45,660 nucleotides of DNA, taken from Collinsella vaginalis. GTDB taxonomy: Bacteria; Actinomycetota; Coriobacteriia; Coriobacteriales; Coriobacteriaceae. Below are positions 8,730-16,814 of the stretch, in pieces; the stretch's first letter is position 1, and every line of letters starts with the position of its first letter. A program made the position numbers and the translations under genes. A model generated the notes under the pieces. That model did not search any database and was not told where the DNA came from. It worked only from the letters and a program-made list of their open reading frames with translations. The stretch is from the NCBI RefSeq assembly GCF_900176655.1, contig NZ_LT838844.1, forward strand, positions 22,828 to 68,487. Reading direction: 5' to 3'.

Positions 8730-8758
8730 TTGCGTGTGCAGGCAGGAGCATCTATACT
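8730..8758 (+). promoter_or_regulatory. Promoter for the rpsF operon
   Basis: TTGCGT (8730-8735) and TATACT (8753-8758) have an ideal 17-bp spacer and lie 70 bp before the rpsF start. That leaves a leader of about 60 nt. Confidence 0.75.
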
Positions 8759-8776
8759 GTCCCCCGTCTTTTCCTG

Positions 8777-8803
8777 CTCCGGGCGCACCTTCACGACCCG
8801 GGG
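8777..8803 (+). promoter_or_regulatory. Hairpin in the rpsF leader, possible S6:S18 autoregulatory site
   Basis: CTCCGGG (8777-8783) can pair with CCCGGGG (8797-8803) in the 5' leader of rpsF-ssb-rpsR-rplI, 25 nt before the start codon and next to the AGAGGAGG ribosome binding site. In many bacteria the S6:S18 complex binds an rpsF leader hairpin to repress its own operon. I cannot confirm the consensus bulge by eye, so the role is inference from position. Confidence 0.4.
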
Positions 8804-8828
8804 CCTTATGCCCAGAGGAGGTGACACA

Positions 8829-9125
8829 ATGAAGGCTTATGAACTGCTGTATTTTGTTGACCCGGCACTCGACCCCGAGACCCGTCTCGCGGTGATGAAG
8901 CGCATCGACACCACGATCGCTGAGGGCGCTGGCAAGGTCGACAACGTTGACGAGTGGGGCAAGCGCAAGCTCGCCTATGAGATCGACAAGCTCACCGAAG
9001 GTGACTACACCCTCATCAACTTCCATGCCGATCCGGCTATGATCGCCGAGCTCGACCGCGTGCTCCGCATCACCGACGCCGTGATCCGCCACATGATCGT
9101 CCGTCGCGACGAGGTCGCGGAGTAA
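8829..9125 (+). CDS. rpsF: 30S ribosomal protein S6
   Basis: S6 binds 16S rRNA together with S18 in the platform of the small subunit. The 98-residue product has the family start MKAYELLYFVDPAL and the conserved centre WGKRKLAYEIDKLTEGDYTL, and the length is normal. An in-frame ATG exists 44 codons upstream at 8697, but it lies before the promoter. AGAGGAGGTG stands at ideal distance from the ATG at 8829, which fixes the start. It is first in the rpsF-ssb-rpsR-rplI cluster. Confidence 0.98.
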   Translation: MKAYELLYFVDPALDPETRLAVMKRIDTTIAEGAGKVDNVDEWGKRKLAYEIDKLTEGDYTLINFHADPAMIAELDRVLRITDAVIRHMIVRRDEVAE

Positions 9126-9180
9126 TCAGGCACTGAGAAGTCGGGCGCCCAGCGCCCAGAGTGAGAGGTAGTGAGTTTGT

Positions 9181-9663
9181 ATGAGCATCAACCGAGTGGT
9201 TATCTCCGGTAACCTGACCCGCGATCCCGAGATGCGCGCTACGGCGAGCGGCACCCAGGTCATGTCATTCGGCGTGGCCGTGAACGACCGTCGTCGCAAC
9301 CAGCAGACCGGTGAGTGGGAGGATTACCCCAACTTCGTGGACTGCACGATGTTCGGCACCCGCGCCGAGGCCGTCAGCCGCTATCTCTCGAAGGGATCGA
9401 AGGTCGCGATCGAGGGAAAGCTGCGTTACAGCTCCTGGGAGCGCGACGGTCAGCGTCGGAGCAAGCTCGAGGTCATCGTCGATGAGATCGAGTTCCTCTC
9501 GCGCGGCCGGCAGGCGGCGCAGGGCGGCTACGCCCCGCAGGGCGGCGGCTACGCTCCCGCTCAGCAGGCCGATCCGTACAGCGCCCCCGCCCCGCAGCCG
9601 GCACCTGCACCTGTGCAGACGCCTCCTGCGGTCGATATCTACGATGAGGACATCCCGTTCTAG
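9181..9663 (+). CDS. ssb: Single-stranded DNA-binding protein
   Basis: SSB coats single-stranded DNA during replication, recombination and repair. The OB fold covers residues 1-108 ([19 protein letters not shown] at the start, [18 protein letters not shown] in the middle, [13 protein letters not shown] later). Then comes a Gly/Gln/Pro/Ala-rich flexible linker and the acidic partner-binding tip DEDIPF at 155-160. The 160-residue length is typical. It lies between rpsF and rpsR as in most bacteria, 55 bp after rpsF and 47 bp before rpsR, probably in one transcript. Confidence 0.98.
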   Translation: MSINRVVISGNLTRDPEMRATASGTQVMSFGVAVNDRRRNQQTGEWEDYPNFVDCTMFGTRAEAVSRYLSKGSKVAIEGKLRYSSWERDGQRRSKLEVIVDEIEFLSRGRQAAQGGYAPQGGGYAPAQQADPYSAPAPQPAPAPVQTPPAVDIYDEDIPF

Positions 9664-9710
9664 CCCCCGGCTCGAACGGGCATTCATCAACACACGAAAG
9701 GTATTTTGAC

Positions 9711-9977
9711 ATGGCTAATGATTATGCAGCACGTCAGCCGCGTCGTAAGTACTGCCAGTTCTGCAAGGAGAACACCGAGTTCATCGATTACAAGGACACG
9801 CAGCTTCTCCGTAAGTACATGACCGATCGCGGCAAGATCAAGCCGCGCCGCGTCACTGGCGCTTGCACGCAGCATCAGCATGACATCGCGAACGCGATCA
9901 AGCGCGCTCGCGAGATGGCACTGCTCCCGTACACCGTCCCCGTGGTTTCCTCCCGTGGCAACCGCAACCGCGACTAG
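9711..9977 (+). CDS. rpsR: 30S ribosomal protein S18, zinc-type
   Basis: S18 pairs with S6 in the 30S platform. The 88-residue protein has the RKYCQFCKE motif (C15, C18) and a later C52 in TGACTQHQ with nearby His. It is therefore the Cys-containing C+ form expected to bind zinc rather than the C- form. The conserved core KPRRVTGAC and [10 protein letters not shown] is present. The start follows GAAAGG at good spacing. It lies 14 bp before rplI. Confidence 0.98.
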   Translation: MANDYAARQPRRKYCQFCKENTEFIDYKDTQLLRKYMTDRGKIKPRRVTGACTQHQHDIANAIKRAREMALLPYTVPVVSSRGNRNRD

Positions 9978-9991
9978 GGAAGGAGAGCAGC

Positions 9992-10540
9992 ATGAAAGTC
10001 GTTCTTCTTGACGAGATCAAGGGCAAGGGCGGCGAGGGTGACGTCATCGACGTCGCCCAGGGATACGCCGAGAACTATCTCATCCCCAACAAGCTCGCCG
10101 TCGCTGCCACCAAGGGCAACCTGAAGCAACTCGAGGAGCGTCGTCGCAACATCGAGCGCCGTGAGGAGGTCCGCATCGCCAACGCGAATGCGACCAAGGA
10201 GGCCCTCGAGGGCAAGTCCGTCACCGTCGACGTCAAGGTCGGCGAGGAGGGCGTCCTCTTCGGTTCCGTCACCGCTCCGCTCATCGCCGACGCGATCCAG
10301 GCCCAGCTTGGCATTGAGGTTGACCGCAAGCGCGTCGAGCTCGGTAAGCCCATCAAGCTCGCCGGCACCTATCCGGTCGATATTTCCCTTTACCGCGAGA
10401 TCCGCGCCACCGTGGTTGTCATGGTTGGCACCGAGGCCCTCGAGGCCGAGGAGGAGGCCGCTGCCGAGGCTGAGGAGACCGCTGAGGTCGAGGAGGCCCC
10501 AGAGGCTGAGGCCACCGCTACCGAGGAGACCGCTGAGTAA
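9992..10540 (+). CDS. rplI: 50S ribosomal protein L9 with acidic tail
   Basis: L9 binds 23S rRNA near the L1 stalk and helps maintain reading frame. Residues 1-50 match the N-terminal RNA-binding domain (MKVVLLDEIKGKGGEGDVI, GYAENYLIP). They are followed by the long connecting helix and the C-terminal domain (GSVTAPLIADAI, KPIKLAGTYPVDI). The family usually ends near residue 150. Here about 35 extra residues follow, consisting almost only of Ala, Glu, Thr and Val. The start is preceded by GGAAGGAGA. It is the last gene before the strong terminator at 10566. Confidence 0.97.
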   Translation: MKVVLLDEIKGKGGEGDVIDVAQGYAENYLIPNKLAVAATKGNLKQLEERRRNIERREEVRIANANATKEALEGKSVTVDVKVGEEGVLFGSVTAPLIADAIQAQLGIEVDRKRVELGKPIKLAGTYPVDISLYREIRATVVVMVGTEALEAEEEAAAEAEETAEVEEAPEAEATATEETAE

Positions 10541-10565
10541 CAGCATTGTCCTCGTAGGTTTTCTG

Positions 10566-10608
10566 GAACGGCCCGGACGTCCATGGCGTCCGGGCCGTTC
10601 CCTTTTTT
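10566..10608 (+). terminator. Rho-independent terminator of the rpsF-rplI operon
   Basis: GAACGGCCCGGACG and its perfect inverse CGTCCGGGCCGTTC form a 14-bp stem around a 7-nt loop, followed by TTTTTT. It lies 26 bp after rplI and separates the cluster from dnaB. Confidence 0.95.
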
Positions 10609-11191
10609 GGAAAAGTTATGTCTTTCAACAGCTTTCAGCGGGGATGCCGGGAAAACGCGCTTTACAAGATCGGCTTGAAAGCGATCGACCACATGTTCGA
10701 TTCACCATCAAGACGCTGCGGTTTTATAGTCTCAAGTACAGATTGAACCAATCTACCTGCTGTTTCACTGTTTCTCCATGAAATTGGGCTGAAAAGGGAG
10801 TGGGAAGGGGGTGTAAAGGAGGTGAAAAGACCCATCTCGCATCAACCTGTGGAAAACCTCGCTCGCACGGCCTGAAGATTGTGGAAAGTGTTGAAACTCA
10901 CCGTTTGGGCCGTTGCGGCATGGCGAGGTTTTCCCATGCTCCCGGGAATAGCGTTTTGGGGCGCACAACCCGTTTGACGAAGTCCCAGATCACCGTTTCC
11001 AAGCAAGTTGTCAAGAGTCAGTTTTGTCATCTGGGCGGATCAATCGGATGATGGGCCGGCCTTGACAGCCGACCGAGTTACGGCATCGACCAACCGCGCC
11101 CGCGTGGCCGCATCCGCGGCTGCCGATGCGATACCATGGGAGGCCCGATTCGGCGGCCACGCGACATGCCCCCTGATGAGGGAGTACACCG
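10609..11191 (+). other. Gene-free spacer rplI-dnaB with an inverted repeat
   Basis: No credible gene is seen in these 580 bases, which are less GC-rich than their neighbours. GGAAAACCTCGC (10851-10862) recurs inverted at 10923-10934, 60 nt apart. Two TGTGGAAA words (near 10848 and 10879) differ by one base from the DnaA-box core TGTGGATAA, but a true box is absent. A TTGACA near 11062 could be the -35 of a dnaB promoter, but no good -10 follows at 16-18 bp. Confidence 0.5.
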
Positions 11192-12598
11192 ATGCAACAA
11201 GGAGCGCAGATGGAGACGGTGAGCGATTACGCATGGGCCCCCTCGGGTGTGACGGAGCGCGGCGCCCGCCTGCAGCCCCCCAATAACATCGAGGCCGAGG
11301 CGACGGTGCTCGCCGCCATGCTGCTCTCAGGCGAGGTGGTCGAAGAGGCCATCGTGTTCCTCCTGGCCGATGACTTCTACCGCCCGGTGCACCGGACGCT
11401 CTTCTCTGCCATGCATGACATGTACGACCAGAGTCTCCCCATCGATTCGATCTCGCTCATCGACTACCTGAAATCCATCGACAAACTTGAGGCGGTGGGT
11501 GGTGAGGCGTACATCCTCGATCTCATCGGCAACACACTCGCCCTGGTCAACTGGCAGCATCACGCCAACATCGTGCGCCGCGACGCCATGCTGCGTGAGA
11601 TCATCGGCGCGACCAACCAGATCAACGCGCTCGCCTACGATGCCCCCACCGACACGAAAGAGGTCATCGAGCGCGCCGAGAGCATGCTGCTGTCGGTCAC
11701 CGCCCGCGAGGTCAGAAGCTCATACAAGCCCCTGATCGATTTCATGCGGGAGGCCTATCTCGAGGCCGAGGAGGTCGCACGGGCGGGCGGCGAGGCCCAG
11801 GGGGTTCCCACAGGCTTCCCGAGCCTCGACCGCATGCTCCTGGGCCTTCGCGAAGGGCAGCTCGTCATCATCGGTGCCCGCCCCGCCGTGGGAAAGACCT
11901 CGTTCGCCTTGAACCTCGCCCTGAACGCCGCCGCATCCGGGTACGCGGTGGGCTTCTTCTCGCTCGAGATGAGCGGCAAGGAGATCGCCCAGCGCTTCAT
12001 CTGCGCCCATGCCCAGGTCAACATGTCGAACTTCCGCAGCGGCAACATCTCGCCGCAGGAGTGGGTGAACATCAACGAGGCGACCGAGGAGCTCTCCAAA
12101 CTCGACATCCTGATCGACGACACGCCTGGAACCACGGTGACGGAGATCCGCGCGAAGGCGCGGCGCATGCTCCACAACAAGGAGAAGGCCATCATCATCC
12201 TGGACTACCTGCAGCTGGTGAGCCCGCCCGCGGGCCGTCGCGCGGAGTCGCGCGCCGTTGAGGTGTCGGAGATGTCGCGTGCCCTGAAGATCATGGCCAA
12301 GGAGCTCAGCGTGCCCGTTGTGTCCCTCTCCCAGCTCTCCCGCCAGGTTGAGAGCCGCACCGGGAAGCGCCCCCAGCTCTCGGACCTGCGTGAATCCGGC
12401 TCCATCGAGCAGGACGCCGACATCGTCATGTTCCTCGACCGCTCGAGTTCCGAGCAGGAGGCCGCTCGCGACGACCGTCCGGACGAGGGCATCACCCGCA
12501 TCGTGCTCGCGAAGAATCGCTCCGGCCCGATCGGCGACGTGGACCTCGTGTTCATGCCCGCCTCGACGAAGTTCTTCGAGCTGGAGCGCGAGGATTAG
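11192..12598 (+). CDS. dnaB: Replicative DNA helicase DnaB
   Basis: DnaB is the hexameric helicase that unwinds DNA at the replication fork. The 468-residue product has the N-terminal DnaB domain (about 25-130, PPNNIEAEATVLAAML), a linker, and the RecA-like domain with Walker A GARPAVGKTSF near 228-238. Walker B IIILDYLQLV and the conserved SRQVESR and DLRESGSIEQDAD follow. No intein is present. Two starts are possible: the ATG at 11192 after GAGGGAG, and the ATG at 11210 after AAGGAG. I keep the upstream one but they cannot be separated by sequence. The order rplI-dnaB-purA is also seen in other Gram-positive genomes. Confidence 0.97.
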   Translation: MQQGAQMETVSDYAWAPSGVTERGARLQPPNNIEAEATVLAAMLLSGEVVEEAIVFLLADDFYRPVHRTLFSAMHDMYDQSLPIDSISLIDYLKSIDKLEAVGGEAYILDLIGNTLALVNWQHHANIVRRDAMLREIIGATNQINALAYDAPTDTKEVIERAESMLLSVTAREVRSSYKPLIDFMREAYLEAEEVARAGGEAQGVPTGFPSLDRMLLGLREGQLVIIGARPAVGKTSFALNLALNAAASGYAVGFFSLEMSGKEIAQRFICAHAQVNMSNFRSGNISPQEWVNINEATEELSKLDILIDDTPGTTVTEIRAKARRMLHNKEKAIIILDYLQLVSPPAGRRAESRAVEVSEMSRALKIMAKELSVPVVSLSQLSRQVESRTGKRPQLSDLRESGSIEQDADIVMFLDRSSSEQEAARDDRPDEGITRIVLAKNRSGPIGDVDLVFMPASTKFFELERED

Positions 12599-12680
12599 CG
12601 CCGACCCCGTCGCGCACGAGCGGGGCCATCCGCCTCTCCTGTGCGCGGGCAGTTTGCGGTTCGGCGCCCGCCGCGCCGCG

Positions 12681-13078
12681 CTGTTGGTCGAAATGGGCTG
12701 GAAAACATACTCGCGACTGCCTCTCCTGGCAGAAAGCCTTCGGGACCGCCTCGAGATGATGTTTTCCTCCCATCTTATGCAGGTGGCCTGTGTTCCGGAG
12801 CCCGGTGCACCGACCTGTTGGCTCACAAGTGCCAGAGAACCTACTCTCGACCATACTTCCAGGCAGGATGCCCTTGGAGCCGCCTCGAGATGACGTTTTC
12901 CTCTCATCTCGTGCAGGCGGCCCGTGCTCCGGAGCCCGGTGTGGCGGCTCGCCGGTTCGCAAAGGGCTTTAAAACCTCTTTTCGACGGTGCCTTCATGCA
13001 TATCACCTAAAAAACCGCCCCGAGAACATGTTCTGCTCTCGTCCCGTGCGTGCCCCCCATCCCACACAAATGCAAGTA
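12681..13078. repeat. Three tandem, diverged copies of a 134-bp intergenic repeat
   Basis: The spacer between dnaB and purA (12599-13383) holds no credible gene. Copies start near 12681, 12815 and 12949. The best-kept block begins CCGCCTCGAGATGA at 12746 and 12881 (CCGCCCCGAGAACA at 13015) and is followed by GTTTTCCTC, CATCT and GGAGCCCGGTG. Within each block a small hairpin is kept: GAGATG and CATCTC flank the GTTTTCCTC loop in copy 2, with a similar pair in copy 1. Copy 3 is the most decayed. Long open frames across it on both strands look accidental because they follow the repeat rather than any protein family. Confidence 0.75.
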
Positions 13079-13316
13079 ACGTTAGAAACACATCGGCCTC
13101 ATCCCGTGCGCACCCCCATTCTGCGTGCGCGCCTGTATCCTGCGGTGCCCCGCGACCCGGGTACGGCGACCGGGTTGATGGAGCCAACGCCGGCAGCCAA
13201 CATCCGGCTACACTGCCCGGCACCACAACATCGCGCTATATCCCCTCAAGTTTGCGGCTTTTTCCCGCAGGCGCCCATCGCGGCGCGAACCCTGCCCCGA
13301 CGGGCCCTTAGGGCCC

Positions 13317-13322
13317 TATAAT
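13317..13322 (+). promoter_or_regulatory. Consensus -10 box upstream of purA
   Basis: A perfect TATAAT lies 62 bp before the purA start. No good -35 is seen at 16-18 bp. An ATG-started frame beginning inside this box is therefore unlikely to be the true gene start. Confidence 0.5.
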
Positions 13323-13383
13323 GGAAATGTTGGGGAGTCGCGCCAGCGGCTTCCACGGCCTGTGCAATGAGCGAGGAGATTCC

Positions 13384-14682
13384 ATGGCATCAACGGTATT
13401 GGTCGGGACCCAGTGGGGCGATGAGGGGAAGGGCAAGATCTGCGACCTCATCGCGCCCGAATTCGACGGTGTGGTCCGCTATCAGGGCGGAAACAATGCA
13501 GGCCACACCATCGTGACCAATGGCAGGAAGTACGGCCTCCACCAGATCCCTTCGGGCATCATGTATCCGAACTGCATCTCCGTCATCGGCAACGGCTGCG
13601 TTGTGAACCCGGCCGTCGTGATCGAGGAGATCGAGATGTTCGAGGCCGACGGTATCTCGACGGCGAATCTCAAGATCTCCGGCAACGCCCATCTCATCAT
13701 GCCGTACCACATCGCGCTCGATGGCGCCTGCGAGGAGCGGCTCGGCACGAACCTCATCGGCACCACGAAGCGCGGTATCGGTCCGTGCTACCAGCACAAG
13801 ATGGAGCGCATCGGCCTGCGTGTTCAGGACCTGCTTGATCCCGCCCTCTTCCGCGAGAAGCTTGACCGGGTCCTCGCCAAGGTGAATCCCGAGCTCGAGC
13901 TCCTCTACCAGAAGCCCACCTTCTCCGCCGATGAGATCTGCGCCGAGTACCTGCCCTACGGCGAGCGCCTCCGCCCCTACATCACCGAGACGGGCAAGCT
14001 CCTGAACGACATGATCGACGAGGGTAAATCCCTGCTCTTCGAGGGGGCCCAGGCGACCCTGCTCGATATCGACCACGGCACCTACCCGTATGTGACCTCG
14101 TCGAACTGCACCGCAGGCGGCGCTGTCACGGGATCGGGTGTGGGCATGAAGAACATCGACCGCGTCCTCGGCATCATGAAGGCCTACATCACGCGCGTCG
14201 GCTCGGGCCCCATGCCCACGGAGCTCGACTATGAAACGAACGAGGATGGGCGCACCCTCACCGAGGTGGGCGCCGAGTACGGCGTCACCACCGGCCGCCG
14301 TCGCCGCTGCGGATGGTTCGACGGCCCCATTGCTACCTACTCCGCCCGTGTGAACGGCCTCACCGACATCGCCCTCACGAAGCTCGACGTGCTGTCCTCG
14401 TTCAAGACCATCAAGATCTGCGTCGCCTATGACTGCGACGGCGTGCGCTACACGACCGTGCCGGAGCACGAGGGCACGTTTGCCAGCGCGGTCCCCGTCT
14501 TTGAGGAGATGCCGGGCTGGGAGTGCGACATCACGGGTTGTCGGAGCTTTGACGATCTTCCCCAGGCGGCCCGCGACTACGTGGCGCGCATCGAGGAGAT
14601 CGCCGGCGCCCGCGTGTCCTTCGTGGCGGTCGGCCCTGATCGCGAGCAGACCATCAATCGATCCTGGACCCCGGTCCGTTAG
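13384..14682 (+). CDS. purA: Adenylosuccinate synthetase
   Basis: PurA condenses IMP and aspartate using GTP to form adenylosuccinate, the first step from IMP to AMP. The 432-residue protein has the P-loop GDEGKGK at 12-18 with catalytic D13, and NNAGHT with catalytic H41. Further family motifs are GTTKRGIGPCY, FEGAQATLLDIDHGTYPYV, TSSNCTAGG and TTGRRRRCGWFD. Length is normal. The ATG at 13384 follows GCGAGGAGA and gives the expected MASTVLVGTQWGDEG start; an upstream in-frame ATG lies inside the -10 box. purD follows after 42 bp, so the two are likely cotranscribed. Confidence 0.98.
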   Translation: MASTVLVGTQWGDEGKGKICDLIAPEFDGVVRYQGGNNAGHTIVTNGRKYGLHQIPSGIMYPNCISVIGNGCVVNPAVVIEEIEMFEADGISTANLKISGNAHLIMPYHIALDGACEERLGTNLIGTTKRGIGPCYQHKMERIGLRVQDLLDPALFREKLDRVLAKVNPELELLYQKPTFSADEICAEYLPYGERLRPYITETGKLLNDMIDEGKSLLFEGAQATLLDIDHGTYPYVTSSNCTAGGAVTGSGVGMKNIDRVLGIMKAYITRVGSGPMPTELDYETNEDGRTLTEVGAEYGVTTGRRRRCGWFDGPIATYSARVNGLTDIALTKLDVLSSFKTIKICVAYDCDGVRYTTVPEHEGTFASAVPVFEEMPGWECDITGCRSFDDLPQAARDYVARIEEIAGARVSFVAVGPDREQTINRSWTPVR

Positions 14683-14724
14683 CGTCCGATCACGTTAACC
14701 AGAGGAATCGACCAGAGGAGTCCC

Positions 14725-16029
14725 ATGAGCGAGTCCAACCAGATGAACATCCTGCTGCTTGGGAGCGGCGGCCGTGAGCACGCCCTCGCCCTTGCCCTCG
14801 CTGCGAGCCCCCGATGCGCCGAGCTCTTCATCGCGCCGGGCAACGGCGGCACCGTCGAGGTGGGGGAGAACGTGGCGCTCGATGCGGAGGATCCCGCCGC
14901 GGCGGCCGAGTTCGCCCGGGAGACCGGATGCGGCCTTGTGGTGATCGGTCCCGAGGCACCGCTTGTGGCCGGAGTGGCCGACGCGGTGCGGGCCGCGGGC
15001 ATCCCCTGTTTCGGACCGGGTGCCGAGGGCGCCCAGGTTGAGGGGTCGAAGCGCTTCTCGAAGGAGCTCATGGACCGCGCCGGCGTCCCCACGGCGGCGT
15101 ACGCGTCCTTCACCGATGAGGGGGAGGCCCTCGCCTACGTACGCGCGCAGGGTGCTCCGCTCGTGGTCAAGGCTGACGGCCTCGCCGCCGGCAAGGGCGT
15201 GATCGTCGCCACCGGGCTCTCCGAGGCGGAGGACGCGGTGCGCTCCTGCTTCGGCGGTGAGTTCGGCGCGGCCGGCGCCACGGTGGTCATCGAGGAGATG
15301 CTCACCGGCCCCGAGTGCTCGCTCCTCGCGTTCACGGATGGCGTGACCGTGCGCCCGATGTCCACCTCGCAGGATCACAAGCGCGCCCTTGAGGGTGATC
15401 TGGGCCCCAACACCGGCGGCATGGGCGCCTACAGCCCCGTGCCCATCGTGACCGATGAGGAGCACGCCGCCATGGTCGCGGCCATGGAGCGCACGGTGGA
15501 GACCCTGGCCGCCGAGGGCATCGACTACCGCGGATGCCTCTACGGCGGCTTCATGCTCACGCCCGCCGGCCCGAAGGTGCTCGAGTTCAACGCCCGCTTC
15601 GGCGATCCCGAGACGCAGGTGGTCCTTCCCCGTCTTGAGAACGACCTCGTCGAGGTCATGCTCGCCGTTGCCGAGCGCCGCCTGTCCGAGGTCGAGCTCT
15701 CCTGGCGCGACGACTGGGCGTTCACCGTGGTGCTGACCAGCGCCGGGTATCCGGGGAGCTATGAGAAGGGCAAGGTCATCACCGGTGTCGAGCGCGCCGA
15801 CGCCCTGCCGGACGTGACCGTCTACCATGCGGGCACCGCGCTCACGGATTCCGGCGACCTGGTGACCGCCGGTGGCCGCGTGCTCGCCGTCACCGCTCTC
15901 GGTCCCACGTTCGAGGCTGCCCGCGATAGGGCGTACGAGGCCTGCGAGCTCATTGATTTCGAGGGAAAGACCCTGCGGCATGACATTGGCCTGCGCGCCC
16001 TGCGGGGACGTGACGCCTGGGATGCGTAA
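14725..16029 (+). CDS. purD: Phosphoribosylamine-glycine ligase (GAR synthetase)
   Basis: PurD joins phosphoribosylamine, the PurF product, to glycine with ATP to give GAR. The 434-residue protein starts with the N-terminal PreATP-grasp motif LLLGSGGREHALA (10-22). Then come GPEAPLVAGVADAVR, the ATP-grasp region (PLVVKADGLAAGKGV, VVIEEMLTGPECSLLAF), SQDHKRALEGDLGPNTGGMG and EFNARFGDPETQ. This is a monofunctional enzyme with normal length. CAGAGGAG precedes the ATG. It shares a direction and short spacers with purA and the Nudix gene. Confidence 0.98.
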   Translation: MSESNQMNILLLGSGGREHALALALAASPRCAELFIAPGNGGTVEVGENVALDAEDPAAAAEFARETGCGLVVIGPEAPLVAGVADAVRAAGIPCFGPGAEGAQVEGSKRFSKELMDRAGVPTAAYASFTDEGEALAYVRAQGAPLVVKADGLAAGKGVIVATGLSEAEDAVRSCFGGEFGAAGATVVIEEMLTGPECSLLAFTDGVTVRPMSTSQDHKRALEGDLGPNTGGMGAYSPVPIVTDEEHAAMVAAMERTVETLAAEGIDYRGCLYGGFMLTPAGPKVLEFNARFGDPETQVVLPRLENDLVEVMLAVAERRLSEVELSWRDDWAFTVVLTSAGYPGSYEKGKVITGVERADALPDVTVYHAGTALTDSGDLVTAGGRVLAVTALGPTFEAARDRAYEACELIDFEGKTLRHDIGLRALRGRDAWDA

Positions 16030-16101
16030 GCGCCCGCCAGGGATTGCGCGTGCGATTCGCCTGAGAACGGGCATCGCGGGCGCGTAGCACACGGAGAAGG
16101 G

Positions 16102-16770
16102 ATGGAAGCCATGGCTGAGGAGCACATAGACGCTGAGATCGTCGAGGACCCGCGTGGCGCGGGACAGCCGGTGGATGAGGCTGCCCTCGTGCTCGGCGAC
16201 GACGATCCCGCTGACGCCGCCCTGCACGAGCGGATCCTCGGGGAGGAGCCCGCGTGGCACGGAAACATCCTCGACGTGCGCACGGTCAAGGTGGAGCTCC
16301 CCAACGGCCGTCTCACCACCCGTGACGTGGTGCGCCATCCCGGCGCCTCCGCGGTCGTGGCTCTGACCGACACCGGCAAGATCGCGCTCGTGCGCCAGTA
16401 CCGCACCGCCGTCGACCGCGTGACCGTGGAGATCCCCGCCGGCAAACTCGATCCGGGCGAGGATCCCCAGGTCTGCGCCGAGCGAGAGCTACACGAGGAG
16501 ACGGGCTTCAGGGCCGGCCGCATTCGCCATCTCACCAGCATCCTGACGAGCTGCGGATTCTGCGATGAGATCATCCACATCTACATGGCGACCGACCTGC
16601 GCTTCGATGGGGCCACGCCGGATGAGGACGAGTTCGTGAACGTCGACCTCGTCCCCCTGTCAGAGCTCATCGACGCCGTGCTCGACGGCAAGATCGAGGA
16701 TGCGAAGACCGTGGTGGGCGCACTCGCCTGCGACGCGATAGCCCATCGGCTTGGACTCGAGACGGAGTAG
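16102..16770 (+). CDS. Nudix hydrolase, probable ADP-ribose pyrophosphatase
   Basis: The 222-residue protein has a complete Nudix box at 114-136: GKLDPGEDPQ, then AERELHEETGF. Such enzymes split nucleoside diphosphates linked to another group. The preceding VEIPAGKLD and the later TSCGFCDE and FVNVDLVPLSEL fit the ADP-ribose pyrophosphatase (NudF/YqkG) subgroup, which turns ADP-ribose into AMP and ribose 5-phosphate. This assignment is by family resemblance. About 50 acidic residues precede the usual start of the domain. The first ATG has GGAG 6 bp upstream; a second ATG lies 9 bp on. It follows purD by 72 bp. Confidence 0.9.
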   Translation: MEAMAEEHIDAEIVEDPRGAGQPVDEAALVLGDDDPADAALHERILGEEPAWHGNILDVRTVKVELPNGRLTTRDVVRHPGASAVVALTDTGKIALVRQYRTAVDRVTVEIPAGKLDPGEDPQVCAERELHEETGFRAGRIRHLTSILTSCGFCDEIIHIYMATDLRFDGATPDEDEFVNVDLVPLSELIDAVLDGKIEDAKTVVGALACDAIAHRLGLETE

Positions 16771-16814
16771 CCGCGCGGCACCGGGCCGCTACTGTGAGAT
16801 ATAAGAAGGAGCAT

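Noticed and set aside
10609..11191. Replication origin
   Set aside because: No exact DnaA boxes and no cluster of them; the lower GC content alone is not enough.
12641..13321. 226-codon plus-strand frame in the dnaB-purA spacer
   Set aside because: It follows the 134-bp repeats, is rich in Arg, Pro and Cys, lacks a ribosome site and resembles no protein.
14695..16338. 547-codon minus-strand frame opposite purD and the Nudix gene
   Set aside because: The plus-strand genes have full family motifs and ribosome sites. The minus frame has none and is a compositional shadow.
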